Of a stretch of DNA of 64,000 bases, positions 7,050 to 15,343 are shown in pieces. Every line of letters starts with the position of its first letter. Within the stretch, counting starts at the first letter, position 1. Origin of the DNA: Desulfocicer vacuolatum DSM 3385 (GTDB lineage Bacteria > Desulfobacterota > Desulfobacteria > Desulfobacterales > Desulfobacteraceae); NCBI RefSeq assembly GCF_900176365.1, contig NZ_FWXY01000020.1, positions 1-64,000 of the forward strand. The letters run 5' to 3'. The notes below the pieces were generated by a model that was given only the letters and a program-made list of their open reading frames with translations, searched no databases and had not been told where the DNA came from. The position numbers were made by a program, and so were the translations under genes.

Positions 7050-8354
7050 TTGGCAATTAACCGGAATACATTATGCCAACCGCTGGAAGGTCCCTATATC
7101 AACCAAGGTACCTGTGAACACTATAACGGGGCAGCCCAGATATGCAATTTGATGAGAAACGACATAAGCTATCCCATCACATTTGACGATTTCTGCAAAA
7201 AAGCCAAAAGATGCAATCCAGACAAAATCATGGCAACGATAACCAAAGGGATCATAAAAGTTAAATATTCCGATCTTTTTGATGATATCAGTGCCGAAAG
7301 CCAAGCACTGGTTGTTATAGTTAAAAATAAGATGGAGAAATACTTTCCCTTAGAAAATCCAACCATAGAAAGTTTATATTCGTACCTTAGAAAAGTGATC
7401 TATTTCACCATTATAGAAGAACTAAAAAAAGAACAAAAACTGCTGCCGGAAACAACATGCCGTACATGCCTTCACAGATCCGGTGATAGAGGAAAATACA
7501 GTTGCAGTGCACAGGCTGGTAAAGCCGTCAAACTTACTGAGCAATGTCCGTCTTATACCCCCATCTCCATTGAAGTTACCAAGGAACCGGAAGATATATC
7601 GACTCCAGAGGAAATAAAGAAAAAATGTGAGACAATTGAAAAGATAAAAAAAAGTGAAGAAATCCATGATTGCGTAAAAATTTTAAATCAACGAATAGCC
7701 CATGGCAGAACACCGGCTATTCAAAATCGATATTTAACCCAAAAGCTTATTTTCATGGATTTGGCAAATAATGTGATGGGCACTAAAAAAACATACCGGT
7801 ATAAAAACACAAGCGACATAACTTGGATAACCCACGAAGCCGGTAAATGGGGAGTCGCCGGCAACACTGTACGGGCATATATCACAGCCATCAGTATCTA
7901 TTGGACACTGTGCATGCGATATATTGATTTTACCTGCCGCATCCTGAAGCGCCCATCTGTGGAAACCCGCCCGCAAAACCACTCACAGCATCGACAAACC
8001 GTCATGTTGCATCAAAATTATCTCATCTGCTGCAATGACACCGAAAAACATCAGAAAATACCCATTGGTGAACGAGTTGCAAAAATGATGGACATGTCTC
8101 AAAAAACAACAGAGAATACGTGGCATCATATTATCTGCCGTCTACTGGCAAATGCGGAATGCTGCCAGGGGCAACGGGGCGGGTGCACCTTGAAAAAGGA
8201 TTGTCAGCAGGTTGCTTTGACCTTTTTTGATGACCTGTTGGCAAAAACTGCATCTTCTGAACATAACAACGCAGAAAAAAAGCCGAATTTCTGGAATTTT
8301 TCATATAAACCCCAAAGTATTCTGGATTTTTTTAAAGAGCAGTCTCCAGAATAA
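7050..8354 (+). CDS. Divergent sigma-like protein with Cys-rich insertions
   Basis: A 434-residue protein starting at TTG, with AAGGAG at 7034-7039. Residues about 105-135 (SYLRKVIYFTIIEELKK) resemble sigma70 region 2. Residues about 334-372 (IGERVAKMMDMSQKTTENTW) resemble the region 4 helix-turn-helix. Between them is a zinc-knuckle-like block with Cys137, Cys140, Cys152 and Cys166. Further Cys lie at 22, 32, 49 and 55, and a cluster lies near the C-terminus. ECF sigma factors are normally about 180 residues, so this one carries large extra segments. The next gene encodes an HC2 zinc-finger protein, the usual class of anti-sigma partner. The assignment rests on motif shape and context, so it could be another DNA-binding regulator. 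Confidence 0.55.
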   Translation: MAINRNTLCQPLEGPYINQGTCEHYNGAAQICNLMRNDISYPITFDDFCKKAKRCNPDKIMATITKGIIKVKYSDLFDDISAESQALVVIVKNKMEKYFPLENPTIESLYSYLRKVIYFTIIEELKKEQKLLPETTCRTCLHRSGDRGKYSCSAQAGKAVKLTEQCPSYTPISIEVTKEPEDISTPEEIKKKCETIEKIKKSEEIHDCVKILNQRIAHGRTPAIQNRYLTQKLIFMDLANNVMGTKKTYRYKNTSDITWITHEAGKWGVAGNTVRAYITAISIYWTLCMRYIDFTCRILKRPSVETRPQNHSQHRQTVMLHQNYLICCNDTEKHQKIPIGERVAKMMDMSQKTTENTWHHIICRLLANAECCQGQRGGCTLKKDCQQVALTFFDDLLAKTASSEHNNAEKKPNFWNFSYKPQSILDFFKEQSPE

Positions 8355-8566
8355 AAACAGGAATGGATTACAATTTCGGCCAATTAACTGAAAATAAAAA
8401 TATTTTTTTATAAAGGCTTGAGAACTTCTATGATCCCAAGCACCCTATGTTATGACCAAGTCCTAAAATCATTATTTGACATCATGATCTGGCCCTGAAA
8501 TTCATATCATGAATTGAATTCATACCGTGCATGAATCTGATTGAATACAAATTGAGGTAATTCCTT

Positions 8567-9232
8567 ATGAAAAACCATGACACAGCTTTTGTCTCTTTAT
8601 TAAATCGAATTGCCGGAAATACTGATCCCCTTGAAACAAAGATGAGAAAAGAAAAGGTCAAAGCCGGGAAGCACCCGAGCTTTGAGATGCTTTCTAAATA
8701 TGTTTCACAGGAGCTGGATCCCCAGGCCGTGGGAATTCTTGATATGCATTTACTTTATTGTGATTTTTGCCTGTCGGAAATTGCAGATATTATCAAAATT
8801 GATCAAAAAACAATGGAATTTTACAAAGATAAAATCCTGGAAGATGCTGATCCTCCCCCACCCGTGAATATCAGTCAAATAAAAGAGGAAAAACTGCTGT
8901 ACCAGTCTCAATTTTATCCCAGACCCATTAAGAAAACGGCAATGACTTCCCATGCCAACGAAAAAACATTTAATATTCATAACCAATACTTTACATTGAC
9001 CTACGATTTTGATGAAACAGAGAAGGATATAAACATTGGATGGAAGACAAACATAACATATGATTGCGATTTCTGGGTAAGATTCTTTGACAGCCGGTAT
9101 ATTCTGCTTGCGGAATTCTGCCTTGGAGATTCCCGTGCAGATAAAAGGTTTCTGCAATTTGAAGAACTTCCGTTCGATCCTGTGAAAGAAGACTGGCATA
9201 TTGGAATCAGCATAGTACAAAGGACGATTTAA
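8567..9232 (+). CDS. zf-HC2 anti-sigma-like protein without a TM segment
   Basis: A 221-residue protein. Residues about 36-75 form a putative zinc-finger HC2 domain: His36, then LSKYVSQELDPQ, then His61-x3-Cys65-x2-Cys68. This is the fold of the N-terminal sigma-binding domain of many anti-sigma factors. The C-terminal 100 residues are rich in aromatic beta strands and contain no hydrophobic membrane helix, so it should be cytoplasmic. The gene ends one base before the start of the Lon-like membrane protein gene, implying translational coupling. It lies 212 bp after the sigma-like gene. The function as a sigma antagonist is inferred from domain and context. Confidence 0.65.
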   Translation: MKNHDTAFVSLLNRIAGNTDPLETKMRKEKVKAGKHPSFEMLSKYVSQELDPQAVGILDMHLLYCDFCLSEIADIIKIDQKTMEFYKDKILEDADPPPPVNISQIKEEKLLYQSQFYPRPIKKTAMTSHANEKTFNIHNQYFTLTYDFDETEKDINIGWKTNITYDCDFWVRFFDSRYILLAEFCLGDSRADKRFLQFEELPFDPVKEDWHIGISIVQRTI

Positions 9233-9233
9233 C

Positions 9234-10856
9234 ATGGTCAATATTGCCTTCCCCAATGTTATCCATGAAAATTTTGCAGATTGGAATACATGCTCACAAT
9301 CCAGGCCCATAGATGGACACTATTTTATAGGGTCCTGTTCTCTTACAGTATGCCCTTCAGATAATAATACGGAAGTGTCACCGTATACACCCAAAACATC
9401 AAATATAACCACCCTCAACAATGCCGTACACAAGATGATTTTTGAAAATGGCTCATATAAATCTGAAAAGCAAGTTTATGTGGCGAACAACTCATTGGAT
9501 CAGCGGTATAACGGTGAATCCATGGATCTGGCATATTTTCTTGCCAAATATATGACAAAAAAAGCTCTGTACATCGAAATCCCTGAACATGGCGATCTTT
9601 GGGCCACAGGTGAAATCAAAGAAAAACAAAGTTCAAATGATACCACAAGCTGGACTATTCAAGGTATTGATGGTTTAAAGGCTAAAATATGGGGGTTCCT
9701 TACTGACCCGGGAAATGACTTGATTAATTCAACTGATGAATCAGGCAATGCCCCTGCTGGCCCTGTAAATTCAGAACTGATTTCAAACGATAACCCCGGC
9801 AGTCCCAGCAAACTCTTTATTGTTCCCTCGGCTTCGTACACAGCGCTTGGCTCACTGGATCAACTCGTGAAAGATGCCAGGGCTCACACAGGAAAAGACG
9901 TCCGGCTTGAGACATTGACCATGAAAAACTGCCGTGACAGATTCAGACAAGATACCGCAAGGGATCCAGACGACGTAATTACAAAATTTATTTTGCCGGT
10001 TGGCTTTGAATCAGCAGACCTGACAAATCTGATAGAACTTTTATTTGAAAATTCAGATAACTCAGAAAAATCATCATCAGATGATAAAATATCCTCAAAC
10101 AAAACGAATTTAAATATTTCAAATCATAATAGTGCAGAACCAGAGACCGATGAAACCATCGGTTTCACCCAAAAAGCAAAAGATATCGTCAAAAATCCAT
10201 CTTCATTTTCAACTTGTTTTAATATTGCTGTATTGACAACGGCATTGTTCCTTCTTGTGTTTATGTTTCAACAGGGAATTAAGCCTGTGGGATGGGTCAG
10301 CCCTGCTGCCATTGGAAAAATTTCAGGAACACCCAACCATAACTCTTCCATGGACGGACTGGGGGACGGATATTGGGAAAACGGCAGCTTTATCCATGGC
10401 AAAACCACGGTTTTAGAAGAGGATGGACTTGAAAACGCAAAGCCCGGCGAGCTTTATTTTGGCCTGATTCTTAATGGTAACGACCAGAAAAAAATCAGCA
10501 GGATTAAATTTCTCAGTGCCAGACAAGAGCACATGGTCAATCATATAAAATCCTTTGATATTCAGATACAGGACTCTCCAGGCTCAAGCTGGATTACAGT
10601 ATTAAGTAATTTGACTGGGAATGAAGACTCCTGGAACGAGTTTGACATACCATACAGGCAAAAAATCCACGGAATCAGGGTGGCTTACACCAAAGTGTCC
10701 TATGGCGCACCAACTGTTCTTGAATTTAAGGTTTTCATTGACCAGATAAAAACCTGGTCCCTGGTTCTGAAAGTTTCACTTCTTATCCTGGCAACAATTC
10801 TTTTACTCAAAAGAAAATTTTACACCCTCCCCAACAAAAAAATAAAAAATATTTAG
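9234..10856 (+). CDS. Two-TM protein: cytoplasmic Lon-like (S16) domain plus extracytoplasmic sandwich domain
   Basis: A 540-residue protein. In residues about 60-205 I see the order of Lon protease landmarks: GESMDLA (Ser96, in the place of the catalytic Ser of GPSAG), TGEI (125-128), then GIDGLKAK (Lys149, in the place of the catalytic Lys of GGLKEK) and IVPSASY (the IIPxxN strand). Both dyad residues are therefore present, though the motif is divergent. A TM helix spans about 329-347, an extracytoplasmic region of about 160 residues resembling F5/8C-type beta sandwiches follows, and a second TM (508-527) ends in a basic tail. Both ends should face the cytoplasm. The design suggests signal-controlled proteolysis or binding across the membrane. 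The function is inference. Confidence 0.55.
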   Translation: MVNIAFPNVIHENFADWNTCSQSRPIDGHYFIGSCSLTVCPSDNNTEVSPYTPKTSNITTLNNAVHKMIFENGSYKSEKQVYVANNSLDQRYNGESMDLAYFLAKYMTKKALYIEIPEHGDLWATGEIKEKQSSNDTTSWTIQGIDGLKAKIWGFLTDPGNDLINSTDESGNAPAGPVNSELISNDNPGSPSKLFIVPSASYTALGSLDQLVKDARAHTGKDVRLETLTMKNCRDRFRQDTARDPDDVITKFILPVGFESADLTNLIELLFENSDNSEKSSSDDKISSNKTNLNISNHNSAEPETDETIGFTQKAKDIVKNPSSFSTCFNIAVLTTALFLLVFMFQQGIKPVGWVSPAAIGKISGTPNHNSSMDGLGDGYWENGSFIHGKTTVLEEDGLENAKPGELYFGLILNGNDQKKISRIKFLSARQEHMVNHIKSFDIQIQDSPGSSWITVLSNLTGNEDSWNEFDIPYRQKIHGIRVAYTKVSYGAPTVLEFKVFIDQIKTWSLVLKVSLLILATILLLKRKFYTLPNKKIKNI

Positions 10857-10902
10857 AAAATTTGAAAAAATGATGCTGTTTTTCCTTCTTGGCTTTTTGA
10901 GG

Positions 10903-10965
10903 GCCTGATCAGGACTGCGCTTTTCTACTCTATTGGAGCAAGGCTGCGCAGCTCATTGATCAGGC
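10903..10965. repeat. Inverted repeat in the gap before the first GHKL gene
   Basis: Outer arms GCCTGATCA and TGATCAGGC, with inner arms CTGCGC (10915-10920) and GCGCAG (10946-10951). It could be a transcript hairpin or protein-binding site in the 147-bp gap between the Lon-like gene and the GHKL ATPase gene. There is no U-run, so it is not a standard terminator. Confidence 0.55.
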
Positions 10966-11003
10966 AAATCAAATAAGACCAAATATCAAAAAAAGGAGAT
11001 CAA

Positions 11004-12899
11004 ATGAACAGCATCCCCATTCCCTGTTTTCAGGGTGAGCCTATCCTGGACCATACACCCCGCCAGGCTTTTCGGATTGATCCAGAGGCCATAATTGATT
11101 CCATAAAACAGCAGTTCAGCCACCGCTGCATGTGTTTCCGCGAGCTTGGACAAAACAGTGCAGACAGCGGTTGCACCATGATTGACATTGAAATCAAATA
11201 CGAACCACAACAAGGTATTATGGTGGTTTCTTTTCGTGACAACGGCTGTGCAATGACATTGGATGTCATAAAACGCCATTACCTGTGTCTTTTTGATTCC
11301 TCCAAAGAAGAAATCCTGGAAGCAGTGGGAGAATTCTCGCTGGGCAGACTCAGCATGTTCTGCTATGAGCTTACACGCCTTGAACTGATCACCATGCCGT
11401 CCCAGGGCACTGCATATGCTGTTCTCATTGAACCGGACCTGTCAGGAAGTGTGTATGAAGTTCCCCGCCAGGAGGGAGTCCGGCTGATTGGCGAGCAGCA
11501 CGGAACAATAGTCTGCATGAAAATTCCAGTGAGCGGTCCAAAAGCATTTGCAGAAGAAGTTAAAACCATAAATAAAAGAATCCGCAAGGAACTTTGCTGG
11601 ATCACACCGTCCATACACCAGACCAAAGTTGAATTACAGGAAAACGGTGAACTCAAGTACAGCAGGGAAAAGGTCAATACTTCCTTTGGAGTCCCCGGTG
11701 AATACACCATCCAGGACAAGCAGGGAAATGCCCAGGTAATGGTTAAAATGGCATCTGGCCTTGGAGAGGCGACCTTGTCCGCTGGGCTGAGCAGTTCTGG
11801 GACAAAAACGCTGTCACCCATAACCCTGTGCATCGGTAAAATCCCGGTGGAGCGTCCAGCAGGGCTTCCCTGGACAGGCCAAGAATCCTTTGCACTTCGA
11901 GAGCTCCATATCATTCTCGACAGTTTTTATTTTAAAACAAACATTGGGCGTAACCGCATTACCTTGGATACCCCGTTTGTAAAAGAACTGCTGCCCAAAA
12001 TTTTTCAGCATGTCATTTTAAATGGTCTTGTACGTTCTTCGGCAATTCTTTTGACAAAAAGACCCCTTGAAACCTACCAGCATCGGAAGACAATTCAGAT
12101 CATGCTGGCCGATGTCTTGGTCAAATCCCAAAAACACAAATTTTCCGTTCCAGAGGAGGTTCTTAAAGCTCCTTTCATTCCAAGCTATGTCTCAAGCAAA
12201 CCCTATTGCCTGTCTTTTCTTGATGAATGGGACAAAGAAATCTTTTTTACATGGGAACGGCCGTCTTCCATTAGCATGCACAATCTCCTGATGGCCGATG
12301 AGCCTGATATTGTCTGTATCTGCCTTGCAGATCTTCCCTACGATTTTCAGTCCTATATTGAGGATCGCTACCAGGGGCGTATCAGGCGAAAAGAAAACCG
12401 TATCTACGTAAATGACAGTGAAACCCCCGAGGCACTTGAGTATGCCGGACGTATCGAAAAAAAATTGAAATTAAGAACCAACTGGCCAAAATGCCGAAGA
12501 GGCATTGACAATACAGAGCAATTACCCCAGCACCTGGACCTGAGAATAGGTGTTTTTTGCTCCTATTCCGGCACAGAGGACAAAATAACCCCGACCTATT
12601 ATATTGAAGAGCCTTTACCGACAATTTATCTTAACAAAAACAATCCCCACATACAGAACTTGCTGGAATTACTGTTGAAGCATTCAGAATACCAGAAACC
12701 TGCAGCCCATTTTTTAATGCGGGAAATTCTTTGCGATGAAAACCTTGCACCCCCTGCAAGACAGAGGGAAGCAATGCTTACCACGGATCTGATATACAGG
12801 TTTAACACCCCAAAGATGCCCTGGGAAGAGGAGCAGGAAGACGAGGATACGGAAATCAGTAGCCTGATGGAAATTTTTGAGGAAATTATCAGGCTGTAA
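11004..12899 (+). CDS. GHKL (Hsp90-type) ATPase of the sigma/Lon-like island
   Basis: A 631-residue protein whose N-terminal 200 residues carry the Bergerat-fold ATP site: the N box RELGQNSADSG (residues 46-56, Glu47 and Asn51), DNGCAM (79-84) for the G1 box and GEFSLGR (109-115) for G2. The rest has no recognised domain and ends in a strongly acidic tail. Family members use ATP-driven dimer closure (Hsp90, MutL, MORC). It is not a histidine kinase, as no phosphoacceptor or HATPase arrangement of that kind is visible. AAAGGAG precedes the ATG. It shares overall size and architecture with the next gene product, suggesting paralogous partners. Confidence 0.75.
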   Translation: MNSIPIPCFQGEPILDHTPRQAFRIDPEAIIDSIKQQFSHRCMCFRELGQNSADSGCTMIDIEIKYEPQQGIMVVSFRDNGCAMTLDVIKRHYLCLFDSSKEEILEAVGEFSLGRLSMFCYELTRLELITMPSQGTAYAVLIEPDLSGSVYEVPRQEGVRLIGEQHGTIVCMKIPVSGPKAFAEEVKTINKRIRKELCWITPSIHQTKVELQENGELKYSREKVNTSFGVPGEYTIQDKQGNAQVMVKMASGLGEATLSAGLSSSGTKTLSPITLCIGKIPVERPAGLPWTGQESFALRELHIILDSFYFKTNIGRNRITLDTPFVKELLPKIFQHVILNGLVRSSAILLTKRPLETYQHRKTIQIMLADVLVKSQKHKFSVPEEVLKAPFIPSYVSSKPYCLSFLDEWDKEIFFTWERPSSISMHNLLMADEPDIVCICLADLPYDFQSYIEDRYQGRIRRKENRIYVNDSETPEALEYAGRIEKKLKLRTNWPKCRRGIDNTEQLPQHLDLRIGVFCSYSGTEDKITPTYYIEEPLPTIYLNKNNPHIQNLLELLLKHSEYQKPAAHFLMREILCDENLAPPARQREAMLTTDLIYRFNTPKMPWEEEQEDEDTEISSLMEIFEEIIRL

Positions 12900-12956
12900 A
12901 GCATGATAATTAGCCTTGATCAAAGGATGGGCCATTCAAGGCCATCTCTTTTCTTT

Positions 12957-13120
12957 ATAACTGCCATGTCCTGGTGAACACAATGAATATAGAAAATGGT
13001 GTCATGCCGCCGCCCCGAGGGGCAATGGTCCCGACCCGGAACTGTAGACAGCTCAATTGGCCGGTTCCTATTGCCCCTCGGGGGGGGCTCTGCTGAGGAT
13101 GCTCAGAATTTTTATTTTCT
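12957..13120 (+). repeat. Repeat family A, copy A1
   Basis: A palindromic element of about 160 bp between the two GHKL genes. Perfect 14-bp arms CCCCGAGGGGCAAT (13013-13026) and ATTGCCCCTCGGGG (13070-13083) enclose the conserved core GGAACTGTAGACAGCTCAAT and CCGGTTCC. Related copies are at 20060-20230, 47790-47905 and 50702-50832, with an inverted half at 51831-51890. Together with the following B-type unit it fills the 12900-13235 gap, which has no credible gene. Confidence 0.85.
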
Positions 13121-13127
13121 AATAAAA

Positions 13128-13212
13128 TCGTCACGGGCAGACCTGGGTCTCATCGATCTGCCCACACCTACGCATGAAAGAATGCCAGTCTTGCCTGTTC
13201 TTTCATATACAA
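13128..13212 (+). repeat. Repeat family B unit in the leader of the second GHKL gene
   Basis: This variant B unit contains CACGGGCAGACC, then ATCTGCCCACACC, and a terminal hairpin whose arms GAAAGAA and TTCTTTC are followed by ATATAC. Other units have GAAATAC/GTATTTC in this position. It ends about 10 bases before the AAAAGGAG ribosome binding site of the 13236 gene. Confidence 0.65.
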
Positions 13213-13235
13213 AAAAAAATTAAAAGGAGATCACA

Positions 13236-15212
13236 ATGCTTAATACAATACAAAACAAAAAACTCCTGCTTAAAAGAGGATTCATTTTCAAAGCTCACCA
13301 CGGCAAAGGCTATGAAAAATTAAGGGAAAATCAGTTTGCCTCAGCAGAGCACGGCCTCGTCCATGAACCCGTTGCCAATGCCCTTGATGAGCACCAGGGA
13401 AATAAACCCATTTGCATCACCTTGAAAAAGAAAAAAAATCTGTACGTTCTCTCTTTTCATGACAACGGAAAGGGTCTACAGCAGGAAAACCTGAACTCCT
13501 TACACTTCATCGGACAAAGCAGTAAAAAGAAAAAAAAGGAAAACACCATAGGAAGATTCGGCATGGGTCTTGTTGGAGCTTTTAACAGTAAAATTGGAGT
13601 TCAAAGCGTGGAGATAAAGACCCTTGTCTGTGGCAAAGCTGCCAGAATTTTGTACGACTGTTCCAGAGCGGGAATTCCCACATGGCGCATGAAGGAATTG
13701 AATGAGCCGTGCTCCGGCTTTAAAATCAGTTTCTCTTTTCCTGCAAGCAGCCACCGTATAATTCTCAAAGCACTGACAGATTTCCTGAAAGACAATATTG
13801 TTCCGGTTGAATTCAATGGAAAAATTTATTGTGTTGATCCTTCCGCCATGGCGGGAAAAAAAGATATCAGCGTAAAAATAGAACAGAATCCCAAGGTCTA
13901 TTATGCGGCTCATCCCTTCAGCAATAACTGGGTGTTTACTGACGATATCCAATTGTATCTGCGTAAAATGCTGGTGGAAAAAGGGACAATGTATCCAATG
14001 TTTGTAACCACATCAGGCTCGAAACTACCACAGAATTTTTACCATTATGACACGCCTTATATGCAGGATGAATCCTGTATCATTGTAAGCGAAACAGGCG
14101 AGCCAACCCTGGGACGCGACAAACTGGTGCGAAATGAAGATTTCAACACCATCAAAAAAAACGTGGAGACTGCCAGGTGCCTTGCCCTTGTAGAATTGTT
14201 TGAACGCGCCAGAGCAAGCGCTTTACGGCAGCTGCGCCATTATGCCGACAATATGGCCACAGCCAATATTTATGCCATGCGCAGTCTTCTGGTAAAAAAG
14301 CTTAAACAGGATGACTCATTCATGGAAACAAAGGGCCATTGCGCCCCTCTTCTGGAAGCCCTCCTTCAATATCCTCTATTTTCCATTTTTGAGGACAAAA
14401 ATCCCTTATCCATAACGGATATTTTATCATTCACCACAAAAGAGAACGTTGTATTATATGCAGAAACTCCAGATGCCCACGGTTTTCTGAGAGGGTCCCA
14501 CAATTGTCCTTTTGTCCTCAAAGAAAAAGTCTGTTACATTGATGATCTGTGGGGAGGGCATGAATACCGAAGAATCGAAACCATATTAAAACCCCTGCTG
14601 GAATCCGCCGGGCTGGAACTTGTCAGCATGGATGAACTTCTATGGAATGAAAAAAAATGTGAGGACCTTGAGGAGCGGGAGATATTGTTCCGTTCCCAGT
14701 TAAAGATAAAACATCTCACCTCACCGGATCAAGAAATTACAGATTTTCTCGATCGTTTGAAAACTCTGTTAAATCGCAACTGGTTCAGGCATTCACTGGT
14801 GCGTTTCCATCCTCCCCGGAAAATCCGCATTCTGCCCATAAGTGTTGAAAAGCAGGAGCACTCCGGAGAGATTGTTGCAGCAGTCCTGAATGGAACGGAC
14901 GCAGACCCGGATGAACTGAATATCGGAATATGTATGGATTCCCTTCCCATGAGATCCATTCTGAAAAAAAACAATGCCGAAATTGCTGCCCTGCCTGTTA
15001 TTTGCCATGAATTGACCCATCACCGGCGCAAACTGGTGGATGACATGGAAGAACAAGGCAGGCACAGCGACTCTTTTCATCTTGACCGCATCCAGCTTGA
15101 AACCAATGTTTTAAAAAACTGCACCCTCCATCTTCTTGGCAAGGATGAAGAATTAAGCAGGGGGTGCCAGATGGGGATGCTCTCTGATGTAGGTGAAATT
15201 CTGGTGCTTTAA
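13236..15212 (+). CDS. GHKL ATPase with C-terminal HExxH metallopeptidase-like motif
   Basis: A 658-residue protein. The N-terminus is a Bergerat-fold ATPase: HEPVANALDEH (43-53) as N box, DNGKG (76-80) as G1, and GRFGMGLVGAF (106-116) as G2. Near the C-terminus is His591-Glu-Leu-Thr-His595, the HExxH zinc motif, followed 14 residues after His596 by HSDSF (His610-x3-Phe). The combination HExxH...HxxxF resembles SprT/WLM-type metallopeptidases. The middle 350 residues are unassigned. An ATP-gated peptidase or a chaperone-protease fusion is the simplest reading, but catalysis is not proven by a motif alone. AAAAGGAG precedes the ATG. Confidence 0.7.
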   Translation: MLNTIQNKKLLLKRGFIFKAHHGKGYEKLRENQFASAEHGLVHEPVANALDEHQGNKPICITLKKKKNLYVLSFHDNGKGLQQENLNSLHFIGQSSKKKKKENTIGRFGMGLVGAFNSKIGVQSVEIKTLVCGKAARILYDCSRAGIPTWRMKELNEPCSGFKISFSFPASSHRIILKALTDFLKDNIVPVEFNGKIYCVDPSAMAGKKDISVKIEQNPKVYYAAHPFSNNWVFTDDIQLYLRKMLVEKGTMYPMFVTTSGSKLPQNFYHYDTPYMQDESCIIVSETGEPTLGRDKLVRNEDFNTIKKNVETARCLALVELFERARASALRQLRHYADNMATANIYAMRSLLVKKLKQDDSFMETKGHCAPLLEALLQYPLFSIFEDKNPLSITDILSFTTKENVVLYAETPDAHGFLRGSHNCPFVLKEKVCYIDDLWGGHEYRRIETILKPLLESAGLELVSMDELLWNEKKCEDLEEREILFRSQLKIKHLTSPDQEITDFLDRLKTLLNRNWFRHSLVRFHPPRKIRILPISVEKQEHSGEIVAAVLNGTDADPDELNIGICMDSLPMRSILKKNNAEIAALPVICHELTHHRRKLVDDMEEQGRHSDSFHLDRIQLETNVLKNCTLHLLGKDEELSRGCQMGMLSDVGEILVL

Positions 15213-15286
15213 AATCAGATTAACTCCCAATGGTTGAAAATGATTTCAGAGGCAGATTGTCAGGTGCCTCTGATTTTCATGTAAAT

Positions 15287-15340
15287 GCCATGGGCAGATC
15301 TCATTGGGTCTCATCGGTCTGCTCACAACAAAGCCTGAAA
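15287..15340. repeat. Partial repeat family B unit
   Basis: GCCATGGGCAGATCTCATTG, then GGTCTGCTCACAACAAAGCC and GAAATAGTC, matching the core of family B. It lies in the 130-bp gap between the convergent GHKL and RND genes. Confidence 0.6.
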
Positions 15341-15343
15341 TAG

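Noticed and set aside
12996-13223. 75-residue plus-strand ORF
   Set aside because: It is translated repeat A1. The same peptide motif QWSRPGTVD reappears in the ORF at 50693-50932, which is repeat A4.
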